A stretch of DNA of 64,000 nucleotides from Neckera pumila (lineage: Eukaryota > Streptophyta > Bryopsida > Hypnales > Neckeraceae): positions 15,923,711 to 15,987,710 of the forward strand of contig OZ018413.1 of NCBI GenBank assembly GCA_963969595.1, written 5' to 3'. Shown here in pieces: positions 1-12,149 of this stretch. Both the position numbers and the translations under genes were made by a program. Position 1 is the first letter of the stretch. Each line of letters starts with the position of its first letter. Below the pieces are notes generated by a model. That model was not told the DNA's origin. It did no database searches and was given only the letters and a program-made list of their open reading frames with translations.

Positions 1-1012
1 TTTTGAACAAATTCACTACATTCAAAATTAATATAATTATAGATGTCACCAGGAAAAAACAAACAAACTATATTTATCTTTTAAAACTAAATTGATAAAC
101 TATTAAATGTTATTTTTTTATTTATTGCTCTCATTAGATTGAATGTCAAAACAAAATAGATTATACCAATTTTGTACAAAACATTTTTTGAATTGTCATA
201 GATTAAACGATAGTAATTTATATTTTGACTTAAAATGTCTTTGCTTGTAATATTTGGTTTGTTTTTCATTGCTAATTTAAAAAATATCAATACCATAATT
301 TTAAATCATTCTTTATACATCAAATATGAATAATTTAAATTTGATTTTTGAATAATTAATCTCTTATATAAATATTGTTAATATAAAACATAGTATCATC
401 ATTAATTGTTTTATAGGAAATAGATCTATATATCTATATAGTCAATCAATTAATCTATTTGGATCATTATAACTATAATATGTTTTTAAATTATAAATAC
501 TTTTCAACAAATATATCAAATTTCAAAGCATCTCATTGAATATGAATGAATAGATATGTAAATATTGTTCTATATGCCACTAATTTCAAAGTATAAAATT
601 CAAAATTTATATTTAATATTGATTGAAAATTTTAATTATTTTTTAGTATTATTGATTGAAAATAATATTATATAATGGAACTTCAATTGTAAATTTATTA
701 ATGACAAAGAAATTATATAGGCTATATGATCAAATAATATGATCAAATAGGTTATCATCATTTTATATATTCATTACATAATTTTCTTAATGATTATTTA
801 TCTAAACAAAACCATTCAAATTCTAAGAAATTTTCAATTTGATTTTCAATGTTATAATGAATACTTTAAAATAATTCTTAATTAATTCAAACAAAATTTT
901 ATAGTTTTTAAATCTTTATTTGCAAAAATTATAAAGTATCATTAAAATGACAAATGTTGTTCAGTAGAAATACTTATAGAAATTATTATGTTAAATATGT
1001 TATAGAAACAAC
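1..1012. other. AT-rich upstream region without recognisable gene
   Basis: Extremely AT-rich DNA with stop codons in all frames and no coding-like composition. I see no RNA gene or clear transposon ends. It should include the promoter of the gene starting at 1013, but no convincing TATA box at a defined distance could be singled out because TATA-like strings occur throughout. Confidence 0.6.
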
Positions 1013-4000
1013 ATGGCACATGTTTTGCAAGATGCTCAGCACCTCTTTGATGGTTCTGATGAAGATTCAACAATTTTGTCTACTGAAGATTATGTAGGCC
1101 TAGCTGATCCTGGTGCTATGAGTCCAGGGAGCCTTAGTTTTTTAGAAAGTCTTATCCAAGGTAACAAACAATATACAAGAATTGATCAACATCAATCTCA
1201 ATATTATAAAAATAACAAACATTTACATCATATTAATGAATATAGTTCAAATAATTTAGAGACTTGATCAAACTAAGTAACTAACGTACGGTCTTATACA
1301 AATAGAAATCCTAATTAATTATTTGTAAACACCGATTTTTCATATGATATAGGAGATTTCTAAAATGATTTCTTGTATTGTGATTATAATTTAGATTATC
1401 ATATTCACAATATTGACAACAAAGAATATACATTTTGGAATTCTCCGAACACTCAATCACTCAATAAAGATTACAACCATAGATATGAAAAAAAATTGCA
1501 TATTGAAAATTCAATAGACAAATTTGCTCATGTTCCACGTAAGCCTCGTTCAAGACGTGCTCGGTCTTACAATCCTAACACAACAAACTACAAAGATAAA
1601 CCAAGGCACTTAAGAAAATCAAATCGCAATGAACACCGTCGTGATTTGTCAGTTCAATCTAAAAACATTCTTAAGCGTATTCTTAATAAGACTTTAGAAA
1701 AAAACCAATACATCAATACAATTTTAGGAATAAATTTCAAAACATTGTATGAGCTCATAGATGAGAAAGCTGAAGTAGAAAAATCAAATTTGGTAGAATT
1801 TCCTCAACCACCTCCACCTCCACCTCCAACCTCAACTCCACAACCTCAACCTCCTAATTCTCCAATAGATGGTTCTAGTAAAGATTTGGAATATTTAATA
1901 AGTGAACTTAGTAATCTTGGACTCTTTCCTTCACTCAATGAAATTGATACATCAATATTTGACATAGATACATCAACTTTTGATTTAAATCTATCAAATT
2001 TTGATAACATAAATGTATCAAATATATACGATTCATATACATCAAACTCCAATTCTAATGCATCATCACATTTTGATTCAAACATTGACTCATTAAGTCC
2101 CAAAGATTATCGTGATAGAAGTGAAATGGATGAAGTTGAAGAAGATACAAGGATAATTGAAGAAATAGATGATGAAGCAAGGTTTAAAGTAGAGTTAGAT
2201 GATCTAAAGGCATCACAAGAATTAGGAGATGCATATGTAATGTCTACCTCTAAAGTCCTTGAACTTTATGATTCCGATTTGACTGATGATAGTGAAACCT
2301 TAGAGTCTGAAGTCCCTCTGAGTATATCAACACTTGAAGATTCTTTATTATCACATAACAATAAATCCAATGGTTATATTTTGAATGAAGATGAATGCAT
2401 GGATTTGTCTGAAGTTATATCATATGAAAGTTTGTCTTATGATACTAGAACAACAAATGCACCAAATCAAGAGAACTTTTCACCTTTGAATACAATAAAA
2501 ATTAAAGTAAATCAAGGTGGAAATGTTCTATTCAAATCAAAAAGTTTGAAATTAGAGAATCTCAAAGGATTACAAAAAATTATAGATGCTAAAAAGAAGT
2601 CAATGAGTAGAGCTCTACAAGATCCCAAAACTAATAGAGCTTTTGAAGTAGGTTCAAATTCAAGATCTAATAACAACAATAGATGGGAAGATATTCCAAA
2701 TTCTGCATTATTGGACATTGCTTTGACCTATATAAATAGACCTATACCTCTCGAATGGAAAAACACGGAGAATCCACATTTGATTGGTGTTTGTATGAAT
2801 ATATTCTCCGACTCACAAAAAATTGAAGCTTGGAATATCATGCACAATAATGAAAATAATGTTGATACATCAAAAATAAACATTTGGAATCCTCAATTGT
2901 ATATGGATGATGATTTAAAAACATATAATAGATACTTTCCAATTGTTTTGAATACATCAACCAAAAAAGTTCTAGCTTTTGATTATAGAAATAATGATGA
3001 TATAGATGACTTTGGCAAAGATTATAACCAAAAAGGTTGGATTATAATGCCATCTTTAGAGTGGATAAAGTCTCCAATAATTGCAAGAGTGATTGCTGCA
3101 AATGATGGACTTATTGTATTAGATAGTAAAAAACCAGCAATTTGTAAGATTCACATAAATTACAAGTGGGTGTTTTATGATACTCAAAAACTCAATAACT
3201 ACGTTTATGAAAAAGATCAAAGCTTACTTACCATAATAAATCCTTTGACTCATGAGTATATGTTTTTACCACCTATTCCTTTTAATGTATTTAAGAAAAA
3301 AATTGGATATTTGAGTTTTTCAAATGCAAAAGATCAAAATTATCGATTATTTATTCTTGGATGTGAAAAAATTGAACCTACCAAAGAAGATACAATTGAA
3401 TTTGCTAAAATATATGGAAAAAAAATGCCAAAGAAAAGACCTATACATCTTGTAAATTTTGCAATTTATAGTTCAATTGATAAGACATGGAATCATTTTG
3501 ATCATTTTGAACACACCAAAACAAATCATTTTGAAAGTTCAGGAGGATTTGGAAATTGTGTTGTTATAAACTATAGATTCTACTTTGGAGGACTACAAGT
3601 TATCCCTTGTCCAGAAAAAAATGTGGATGATGAATTACCATCTATTTTTTACATTAATTGTGAAAAGAGTAGGTACCAACATGTGATGCATCGCTTTTTA
3701 TTACATGGCTTGGGAAATATACAAATCCCTGAGGCGCCTAAACTTGTTAAAGGAGCAAATAATAGAATATATGCAATAACACGTGAAGCAACATTGACTA
3801 CAAATGATCATAAAAATGTAGTCATTGTAGAAGTACTTTTAAATGAAGATGGTACACCAAATGGAGAGTATGCTCTTGTTATAAATGGTATTATGCCTGA
3901 GGTATACGCACTTAAATTATTTAAAAAACCATGGCAAAAAGGAATTATTAAATATGAAGTGTATAGTAGTGGTGATTTGATAGCTTTTAGAGTATGTCAA

Positions 4001-4153
4001 CCACAATTTGTAATTTATGATATAAATAAAACAACATGGAGACTAATACGTTTACCTCCAGAAAATACTCTAGAAGGAAATGCAAAAAAAAATCATCTAG
4101 TGGTAGAAGGTATATATCAACCTGATTGGTTAGCAATAACTTTGAAAGATTAA
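1013..4153 (+). CDS. 968-aa kelch/F-box-associated-like protein, two exons (1013-1160, 1395-4153)
   Basis: The long second-exon frame has no ATG in its first roughly 250 codons, so its N-terminus must come from upstream. An ATG at 1013 opens a frame reading MAHVLQDAQHLFDGSDEDS. It reaches a donor CAAG|GTAACA at 1160/1161, and an acceptor AATTTAG| at 1394 restores the phase exactly, giving 2907 nt (968 aa plus stop). The N-terminal half is basic and low-complexity, with an R/K-rich patch, a seven-proline run near residue 190 and Ser/Asp/Asn-rich acidic stretches. From about residue 479 it is globular: it starts with RWEDIPNSALLDIALTYI, which is weakly F-box-like in spacing, then beta-rich segments and a kelch-like GG...VVINYRFYFGGL motif near residue 765. 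Kelch/F-box-associated proteins are typically substrate adaptors of SCF ubiquitin ligases; that role is inferred. No frameshift or internal stop was seen. The family assignment is tentative, the gene model is solid. Confidence 0.75.
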
Positions 4154-4316
4154 AATTAGTGAAAAAATGGTATTTCAAAACTAAACATCAAACAAATCAC
4201 ATATTTTGTTTTATTCATTTAACCTTGAAGTGCTCAAGCAACCATTTTTGGGTTGCTACCCAACTTTGAGGCTTCGAGCAGCAATTTTGGGCCAAATTTT
4301 TTTTTTTCAATTTCTT

Positions 4317-5246
4317 TTAACCCCTAAAGGACCAACATGCGTTATTTGGCCATATAGAATTTTTGAGTAGGTATGTATAGCAAGAGATTTCCAAATTTTT
4401 GGCTGAAAGTTCAATAGAAGGTGGGGGTAACAAACACCTTTCATATGCACCAAATTTCATAACATTTGGAATACAAGTCAAAAGTTACGGCCTAAAATGT
4501 TACTTTTTTCGTAACTGGGCAGTCCAGGCAAATTAGAAAAATCATTGTTTTTAAAAATAAAAATGTGGAATTGTTTTTTTAGAGTTATATAAGGTAAAAA
4601 GCTTTGAATCATTCCATATTGATCAATGAGTAAAAAGTTATGAAGATTTTTAGTTTGCGGGCAGTTATGGATTCTCTACTCTAAAATAAACTTTGAAGTC
4701 CTTTATCTTACTCAATTTTCAATACTTTTAAAAAAAAAAAAAATCGTAGGATGTAGATTATTTATTACAACATTGCCACCATTGGGATTAGCATTTTTCA
4801 ATTCCATAATTAAATTCTTGACAACTTTGTATTTTGAATAATTCTCTACTATTATCTACTTACTATTTTTTTCCTATATGTTGGACAATTCCAAATGAAG
4901 TGAAAAATTTCAAGCATGTAGCCAACTTGTCTAGGAAAAAGAATAAAAAGAAGCACTACTATTTTGGACATTTTTTCATCAAAAAGTGAGCTTGTGAAGT
5001 GCAGCTGCCCTGTTTTTTTACAGGGCCCAAAAAATGGTTTTAGTGAATTTGAATGCTTATATCTTGCAATCCGTGTGGTGGAAATTCCTGAAATTTTTAA
5101 CATATGTTCTCAAGTCACCATACTACAAGATCCTACGGTTACATGTGTCAAAAAAAGTTTTTTTTCAAAAATTGGATACTTGTACTAAAAATGGCAGTTT
5201 TTGAGCGTTTTTGGTGAGAACATAGTCATGGAACTTTAGGGGTTAA
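4317..5246. mobile_element. TTAA-flanked piggyBac-like non-autonomous element, subfamily B (copy 1)
   Basis: Left end TTAA-CCCCTAAAGGACC, right end CTTTAGGGG-TTAA; the body 4321-5242 is 922 bp. It has no transposase-like frame. The interior matches the copies at 32.8, 52.6 and 24.8-25.5 kb, including a block reading TTATATCTTGCAATCC and a GATCCTACGGTTACATG block near the right end. TTAA duplications with CCC-starting termini are the known piggyBac signature. Because TTAA is palindromic, it could also be an extension of the inverted repeat. Confidence 0.8.
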
Positions 5247-5249
5247 CGA

Positions 5250-5685
5250 TTGATTGCATTTAAATATTTGTATTCAATTCTAAGATTGTTTTGGTTAAAC
5301 AAAAAATTATAAGAGATATACAATATAAAATATTTTGAATTTGCCTAGTGTTGAAAAATTTACTACTTGAAGAAAATGTTGGTATTTTCATTACTAGATC
5401 TTATGAATTTTTTCACAAATCAATAGAAATTAAAATTTTAACCAATCAAAAAAATTCAAATAAGAAAAATAGAAAATTGTATTTTTGGTGAATTTTTGAA
5501 GTTATATATTCAAAACTCATTGAAGAGAATTGGAAAATAGTTTTATAATTTTGACTATATAGATATCATTTATTTTTTTGTGCTTCACATTATATTCTTT
5601 GATGTAAACTTCAAAAAAATTATAGACATTATATTTTATAACACATTTGTATTTTGTCCAAATTCCTTTGCCTTTTAGGGGTGAA
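5250..5685. repeat. Dispersed repeat, subfamily D, with a related terminal motif
   Basis: The segment ends with CCTTTTAGGGG at 5671-5681 followed by TGAA. Read in reverse complement it aligns along its whole length with 15717-16120, for example a block containing AATGAAAATACCAAC and AAGTTTTTCAACA-like text. Its terminus resembles that of the TTAA-flanked family but is not flanked by TTAA. No second end was found. Confidence 0.5.
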
Positions 5686-5850
5686 ATTCACTAAAATAAT
5701 GGAAAAATAAATAAATATTCAATATTCTTGCTTCAAAATTATGATTAACCAATTAAAATTAATCCAAATCCTTTTATTGCACTTTCAATCCAAATTTTTT
5801 TTTATAATTTAAAATTTTAAAATTATAAATTATACTTCCACTAAGAAAAT

Positions 5851-6224
5851 CATTAGATAAAATTTCAGGCCTCTAGAGGGTTGCTCCATAGCCCTCCAAA
5901 ACATCCTAAAATTTGCTCTTTTTAGGCTAAAAAATCATTTTTCCATTCCCGCCTATCTAAATTTGCAGTGGTAGTGGTGTAGGAAACAATTTTTAAGAGT
6001 TTAAAATTTATTAAATTAATAATGATAATAATAAAATAAAATTTAATCTTAAACAAAATATTAAAAATTAAAAATTAAAAAATTGTGAAATTTCATTGGG
6101 TCCGCAAGATTCAGAGTGACTGACTACTCACTGCGGCAGTTTTCTAGAGTAAAAGACTAAGCTTTGAAATAGCTTGATTTGTTACTCTGGAACAACCCTT
6201 CAAGGGTTGAAATTTTCTATAATG
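5851..6224. mobile_element. CATTAG-ended inverted-repeat element (374 bp, copy 1)
   Basis: The left end (5851) starts CATTAGATAAAATTTCAG, and the right end, reverse-complemented, starts CATTATAGAAAATTTCAA. The arms pair imperfectly over about 40 bp, including GAGGGTTG next to the tip. It has no coding capacity. Longer and shorter relatives are at 37922-39427 and 49038-49373. The superfamily is not assigned because no clear target-site duplication is visible. Confidence 0.6.
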
Positions 6225-7005
6225 TGCATGTTTATACCTATTGTCAAAAATTTGTGAACATCCATAAAAAATTTCCTTTATGTGAATCTACCAAAGATTT
6301 TTTGGATATTTTGAACAAATTAAACCAAGGAAAAAACTTCATTGTAGATTTGTAGACAACTAATTGAATAGAATTTGATTTTTGAAAGTTGTTTATTTAA
6401 ATACAATTGATTGAAAAATAATTTTAGAAAACTATAAATAATATCTTCAAGATTATCTTTTGTAGAACCACGGGCTTGTAAACTTTTTTGTGAACCCCTA
6501 AAGGACTAATGAGCTCACTTAGGAATTTTGAAGACTAACTGTCAACTTCATAATTTGAAAAAAATTCATTTAGTTTTTAGGATGGATGCTATTCTTCCTA
6601 TTCTATATGTGAAGCTTTTGTTTATAGTCATCATACTACTAAATCATAACTCCCTTTGTAATATCACAAATGCTACCATTAATAATAGGGGCTCATGCTT
6701 GCTATGCTACGCATTCATTGTATCACATATTAGTAAAATTTTGATATATTTGAATAGAATGCATGATAATGATTTCAATAAGTCTTTGAAATAATTAATT
6801 TTAATACATTGTAAAAATATTTTCAATCATGCATACATAAAAATAATATATTTTCACACAATGTTATATTACAGAAATAGAGTAGTAGTTTGCAATTACC
6901 TTTGTAATATCACTTTTACAACTTTTATGATTTCAAAATTCTATTGCTACTACCAAATGATTTGAGAAATTTATTCAATTGGAGCGATTTTGGATTTCAC
7001 AACAA
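6225..7005. other. Intergenic DNA with a solitary element-terminus fragment
   Basis: AT-rich, with no supported gene. At 6493-6506 there is AACCCCTAAAGGAC, the terminal motif of the TTAA family, but it is preceded by TG instead of TTAA and I find no matching opposite end. It is best read as a relic of a truncated copy. Confidence 0.5.
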
Positions 7006-7935
7006 TTAACCCCTAAAGGACCGTTTGTCCCCTCGGGGGACAATTTGGATCCGAGTAGGTTCCTACATTTTCAATTTTTAATGATATTTTTTGGTATTTT
7101 TTGAAGTTGTGCCTTTTTGCGAGAGCTTTGTGAATATATAATTTTTATTTTAATTGATGTCCGGGAGCAAAAATTATGGCACAATAGGCAAAATTGGAGT
7201 TTGACGGGCAGCCCCAAAAAATCACAAAAAGTCAAAATAATTTTTTTTTCAAACTTTTTTCTCAAAGATTATATTTTTGTCTAGATGTAAAGCTTTGTTT
7301 CATTCAATTTGGACTAATTATGAAAAAATTATGGACAATCTTAGTTTTTTGGGCAATCTAAGCATTTTCTCAAAAAATAACTTGTAGAATTCGGTTTTCA
7401 ATCTAATTTTTAGAATTTTCAAACAAAATTATTAGACAAGGTTGTATTTTCTTGCTAGACCAATCTCACCGTTGGGATTATTGTGATTCAATTCCATCTA
7501 AAAGCTATTAATAATTTAGTTTTTCCTTCAATCTTGAATCTACCTCTACTTTACAATTTTTTAATGAGTAAAAATTAAGTGGTTTTTATCCTAAATTTTT
7601 TTGGGAGATTCTTGATTCAACTATGTAATATAAATAAGTAGAAATCAAAATCCATAGTGCAAAAAATTTGAACTAAAAAGACTCAAAGCCAAAAAATATA
7701 GTTAAGCAAGGTGCAAAAGAACTTGTTTTCTTTACTTTGAATACATATATCTTGCAATCTATATGGCCAAAGTTTTTAAAATTTCTTTCACATATTCATA
7801 TACTAGTCAAGTGTATGATCTTATGGTTGGATATGCAAGAAAAATAAAATTTTAAAACTCTTTTTTCTTTGCAATAGAAATGACAGTTTTGAATGGTTTT
7901 TGATAGGAAAATCACCTTGGTCCTTTAGGGGTTAA
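7006..7935. mobile_element. TTAA-flanked piggyBac-like element, subfamily A (copy 2)
   Basis: TTAA (7006-7009), body 7010-7931 (922 bp), TTAA (7932-7935). The first 30 bp contain a small stem around CCCCTCGGGGG just inside the terminus, diagnostic of subfamily A. The interior carries the shared AAATTATGGACAATCTTAG block. It has no protein-coding frame and lies directly upstream of the pseudokinase relic. Confidence 0.85.
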
Positions 7936-8083
7936 GTTGTTCATGAAGTTTTTGAAATTTACAAGTTTTTCTTTTCAATTCACCAAGTTTTTGGGTTACC
8001 ACTGTGCGTAATAATTGATTCAACTTTTGAATGCATTACAAAAAATGTGTACAAACCTACATCGATTGTTTTGAACAAGCACC

Positions 8084-8935
8084 ATGTCTAATCTAGAAGA
8101 AGGTAGTAGCATGAGGGAGGAATCTCCTTGGGATCCGGATAATGTAGAGAACTTTGAAGTGCCTATATCTACAGGTTGGGAAATGGAGAGTTTCCACCGA
8201 GAGAGGAAGAAGAAGAAGAAGCAATCAGCACATGATAGGGACCCAACGTATCCTCTTTCAGAGTATATGAAGTATGCATACAAAGTGTGTTTGCAATAGT
8301 ATGAGGGAAAGAATGTGGAATTCTTGGAGTCCACATACTTGAAGGATCCAACCACGGGCAGCGTGAAGTTGACAAATGATTTGACGGTTTTAATATAAAG
8401 CAAGTGCAAAGGATCCCAAGATTTTAATGATGTGGACTTCACTTATGCTGACAAACTATATGCCTGGTTGGATGACGTTGTCAAGCAATGCATATTCACT
8501 ACCAAGAAGCTGATGGAAGAAATGCGCCCGCAAGTGCCGGGCTATCCAGGAGGTGACAAGGCCAAGGAATTCGTGTCAAAGATGGAATGGTGGGCGACAA
8601 CAGCAAGAAAATTGTCAAAACAATCAGCCAGGGTATTCAAGTGGAAAAATGACGCTACCCTTGCGGCATTTCAGCGAAATGGTAGATTGTCTGTGACATG
8701 GATCTTTTATTTGGAAAAGGTGGTGGCCCTTAGTGGATTTGTACGTAAAGGTGGGCACGGAAAGGTGCGTAAGGTGTGCACTAAAGGGATGGATACAATC
8801 CTGCCATACATTGCTCTTGCTATAAAATTGCCAAAGACAAACAATATGCGTGACGCAAGGGTGGAACGCTCCATAGAGGCCCTTGCCTACCCCTTAAATC
8901 ATCCTGGCATAATTAAATTCTTAGCCATTTATGAG
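8084..8935 (+). pseudogene. Pseudokinase gene relic, 5' block (N-lobe)
   Basis: One continuous frame from ATG 8084 to about 8935 is interrupted only by TAG at 8297 and TAA at 8396. It encodes an acidic/basic N-terminal region, then a helical region (YADKLYAWLDDVVKQC...). It ends in a recognisable kinase N-lobe: a glycine-rich loop GFVRKGGHGKVRKV, an ALAIK motif with the ATP-anchoring lysine, and an HPGIIKF segment after helix C. Homology then stops. The C-lobe continues in the same orientation at 13368. The absence of frameshifts and the presence of stops explainable by single transitions suggest recent decay by point mutation. An active protein from this locus is unlikely. Confidence 0.7.
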
Positions 8936-9427
8936 CTCCCAAATTGTCACTTGGGACTCTCGATTTTTTTTTTAAAAATTTGCAATTTAGAATAGGTAAA
9001 AGTATTTAAAAAGCCATAAAAAGAGTGTAGGCCTGAATTAGGGTTGTACCATATCCATTATAGTATTTGGTCTAGTTTTAATTTTACACCTAAAACGTCC
9101 CTAAACCTTGTCAAGAAATAGAGACTAAATAAAAAGATAGCAAGTTTTAGAGGATTTTAATCACATAGCCCCAGCAAGGCTAAATCCCACTGGAAGGTGG
9201 CGATGCATGTCTAGATTGGTCCTAGGGATTCACAGTGATCCATATGTCATGTCCTAGGTTAGGTTTTGAATTCCCCATTAGATCGACGAATTCTCGGAAA
9301 TCCTAGTTGTTAGCATGTAGGAGCCACTAAACTCAAGAAGAAGCCGTGGGAGAATCTACAGCCCATGGATGGTATTCCAAGGTTAATCCCATGCCAGAAG
9401 TCCACCGGCAAAATTGATTCGCCAAGA

Positions 9428-9487
9428 TTCCCTCATCTACAAAAGATTCCCTCATCTACAAAAGATTCCCTCATCTACAAAAGATTC
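9428..9487 (+). repeat. Three tandem copies of a 19-bp unit
   Basis: AGATTCCCTCATCTACAAA is repeated three times with almost no variation, followed by a fourth partial unit AGATTCCCGCG. It is too short and spacer-free to be a CRISPR array; it is a simple minisatellite. Confidence 0.85.
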
Positions 9488-10247
9488 CCGCGCCATCAAC
9501 AATTCGAGGAGACGGCCGATTTAAGTCTCCACTGACCAATCGTGCCAAGTACGGAAACGCACCTCCACATCTTTTGTGAGGCTCCCTGAGAGGTCCTAGG
9601 AAAGTTCCCGGCATCTTTTGACTTGCAGAAGAACCTTTTCCGAGCGGTCAACCATTCTAACCTCCAACGGGAATTTCTTGTAAATTATCCAGATTGCGGT
9701 AAAATCTCACTAAAAATTAGGATAGCTTGTTTTATGCTAATAATGCATTCCGACAAGTTTTGTGGCATTCCAATAGCATCCAATACCTGAACTGGCAAGA
9801 CTCCTTGGGAATTAATCACGTCACGACATCCCCGCGACATTGACCGGCATTCTGGGGGCACACGATGGCAAAACAACGTCAATTAGGAGCTTTTCCTACT
9901 CCTTTTTACCTTCCGGAGACCCCAAGCTATTTACCTTTCTCAAAATAGGAAACCTTCAAGAGTTGAAAATTTACTACGATTGGGATTTTAATCTAGGCTA
10001 GCCTATGTTGGGTTTTTGATCCCGGTACAGGGATAGGGAGGTTTTGGACTAAAAATGGTGTTCTGGATCCAACGGCACAGTTTGTTTGACATTTGGAGTT
10101 GATCTCCAAAGTTAGGAGGTTGGTCCAACATAGGTAGTAGAAAGTGAAAATCTAGGATTAGGGTGAAAATCTTTAAGTATGAAGATGAAAATCCAAGTTG
10201 ATAAGGTTACTAGTAGAAATTTAGGGGGGGGAGTGAGCCCTTGGAAA

Positions 10248-10263
10248 CCTATAAAAGGGCTCC
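10248..10263 (+). promoter_or_regulatory. TATA-box-like motif CCTATAAAAGGGCTCC
   Basis: A well-formed TATAAAAGG box lies in a GC-richer context and is followed within 30-60 bp by C/T-rich sequence, as in a pol II core promoter or retroelement LTR. There is no clear downstream coding frame, so it may drive a non-coding or retroelement transcript. Confidence 0.35.
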
Positions 10264-10689
10264 ACTTTCCTCCCTAAAATCACCCCCCTTACTTGTTTTT
10301 GGTTCTGTAGGTCCAAGTCATCTTGGATATTTTGGCGTTTGAAGCCAAAAACCTCTACGGTGTTTTTGGAGCACTTTTGGCTCCTTTTGTTGTTGTTTTT
10401 CAAGCTTTGAAGGTCCTTAGAGGTTCTTCTATCTTGCCCTGTGTACTCCTTGTGTGTTTTCTCTTGTGTTTCGTATACTCTTGTGAACTAACCCTTGTGT
10501 TTTGAGGGTCTTTTGTGTTTGCTACTAATCGTAAAGCCACCCCCTTTAGCCCCTTGGCACATGCCGCCATTGGAGGCCTTTAGAGTGTGAGTCAATTGCT
10601 TTATCTTGTTATACTAACTCACGTGTTCTTTTAAGTCAAGTTCTTACCCTCTTCTGACATGTCTCTTGTTGAGTGGCCCCCCCTATGGG

Positions 10690-11390
10690 ACGGCAAAGCT
10701 TTGAACCTCCTTTGTGTATGTTTTCTAAGTTATCTCAAACTTTCTTCTAACATTCTCCTTGTTGAGTAGACCCCCCCTCCAGGACGGCGAAGCTTTGATC
10801 CTATGTGTGTTTCCTTTAAAAGTCTTGTTTTCTTCTTCTAAAGTTTCTCTCATTGTGTGGACCCTCCTTGGATATGGCAAAGCTTTGAACTAGTAACAAG
10901 GTCAAAGTCCTAAAGTGTGTGTTAAAAGTTTAAGCGGCGGAGCTTTGAACCCCTGGAGTGCCACCAAGTCCCAAAGTTGGTGTTAAACCCAACTTATCGG
11001 CGAAGCTTTGAACCTCCCAGGTGTTTAGTTCCAAAGTCTAGTTTCTAAGACCTTTGTGGAAACGTCCAAAGTTTAGCTTCCAAGATATGTAGGTTTCCTT
11101 TTGCATTTTTGTGAATTTAGTTGTTCTCCAAGTTTTTAAGTGAGTTAGTTGTTCTCCAAGTTGTACTTCCCCCAAGGTTCTCTTAGTTAGCAAAAATCTA
11201 ATTCTCTTAGTTAGCAAAAGATCCATTTTCCCTTAGTTAGAAAAATCCAATTTTTTCTTTAGTTAGCCCGGTCCAGCATCCAGAACCAGCATCCAAACTA
11301 GCATCCAGAACCAGCATTCAGAACCAGCATCAGAACCAGCATCCAAACCAGCATTCAGACCAGCATCAGGACTAGCATTCAAAGGATAAA
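10690..11390 (+). repeat. Cluster of three degenerate tandem repeat families
   Basis: First, five irregularly spaced copies of GGC(A/G)(A/G)AGCTTTGA(A/T)CC occur at about 10693, 10784, 10876, 10934 and 11000. Next, GTTAGTTGTTCTCCAAGTT and TCTCTTAGTTAGCAAAA units repeat between 11117 and 11260. Finally, about eight CCAGCATCCAGAA-type units occur between 11270 and 11385. None has coding potential. Confidence 0.7.
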
Positions 11391-12149
11391 AAAATAAAAA
11401 ATAAACAAGCCGACCCCCTAGCTAGCCAGCCAGCCGGAGCCACAGATCAGGCTCCCCACTTGAACTTTGTTTTTTTGTGGGGGGGGATTTGTTGGGTGCT
11501 TTTGGGGGATTCTCTCAAACTAAAACAAAACAAAAACACAACAAAAGAATGTTGGACTAATCTATTGATAGCTAGGGTTGGAGTAGGATTAAGGTCAAAA
11601 AATACAAAAGGGAGGAGGGAGAAAAGAGCGGAGCACCACCGTACCTGCACACAAAACTAGCCTCACTCTCACACTTACACGATGGAGGGAGAGTAGGAGA
11701 TAGGAGGCTAAATAGGAGGAGAAGGAGAGAGACGATAAATAATGGGCTACTTGGAAAGGCTAGGAGGAATAGGAGAAAATCTAAAAAGAGGCCTTGGTAG
11801 CCATTAGAGGAGGATGGGGAGTATGACAACGTAAGAACTTTGTAAGAGAATGGTGGACACATTGATGTTGCATAGTTGTCAAAGTTGATAGTGTAAGGCC
11901 CCATAAAATGTTTGGTGGAATAGTCCCAAGATAGAAGAAAATAGGAGGAAGAAAAGAAAAGAAAAGAAGTTAGGGTGTAACATTTCTTTCAAAAATTAAG
12001 AGGTGAGATTTGAGATAAAAAAGCCAACAAATCATCATGGACAGGGATATATATGAGCACGTGGACGACGTCATCTCCAATACCGGTAGTGATGAGGTAA
12101 GTCATTGAACTAATCCTTGGTATTTTTTCATGATTAGTTGTGATTCTCT

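Noticed and set aside
4964..5188. Frame starting MDIFSSKSELVK, shared with 24626-24823
   Set aside because: Shared only through the subfamily B element body; the second case is a junction between the element and the RING relic.
9428..9487. Regular short repeats resembling a mini CRISPR array
   Set aside because: No spacers between units, and the genome is a plant's.
11572..11904. 110-codon minus-strand frame, Leu/Ser-rich, membrane-like
   Set aside because: Arises from a GGAG/AGGA-rich purine tract on the plus strand; composition is simple-sequence.
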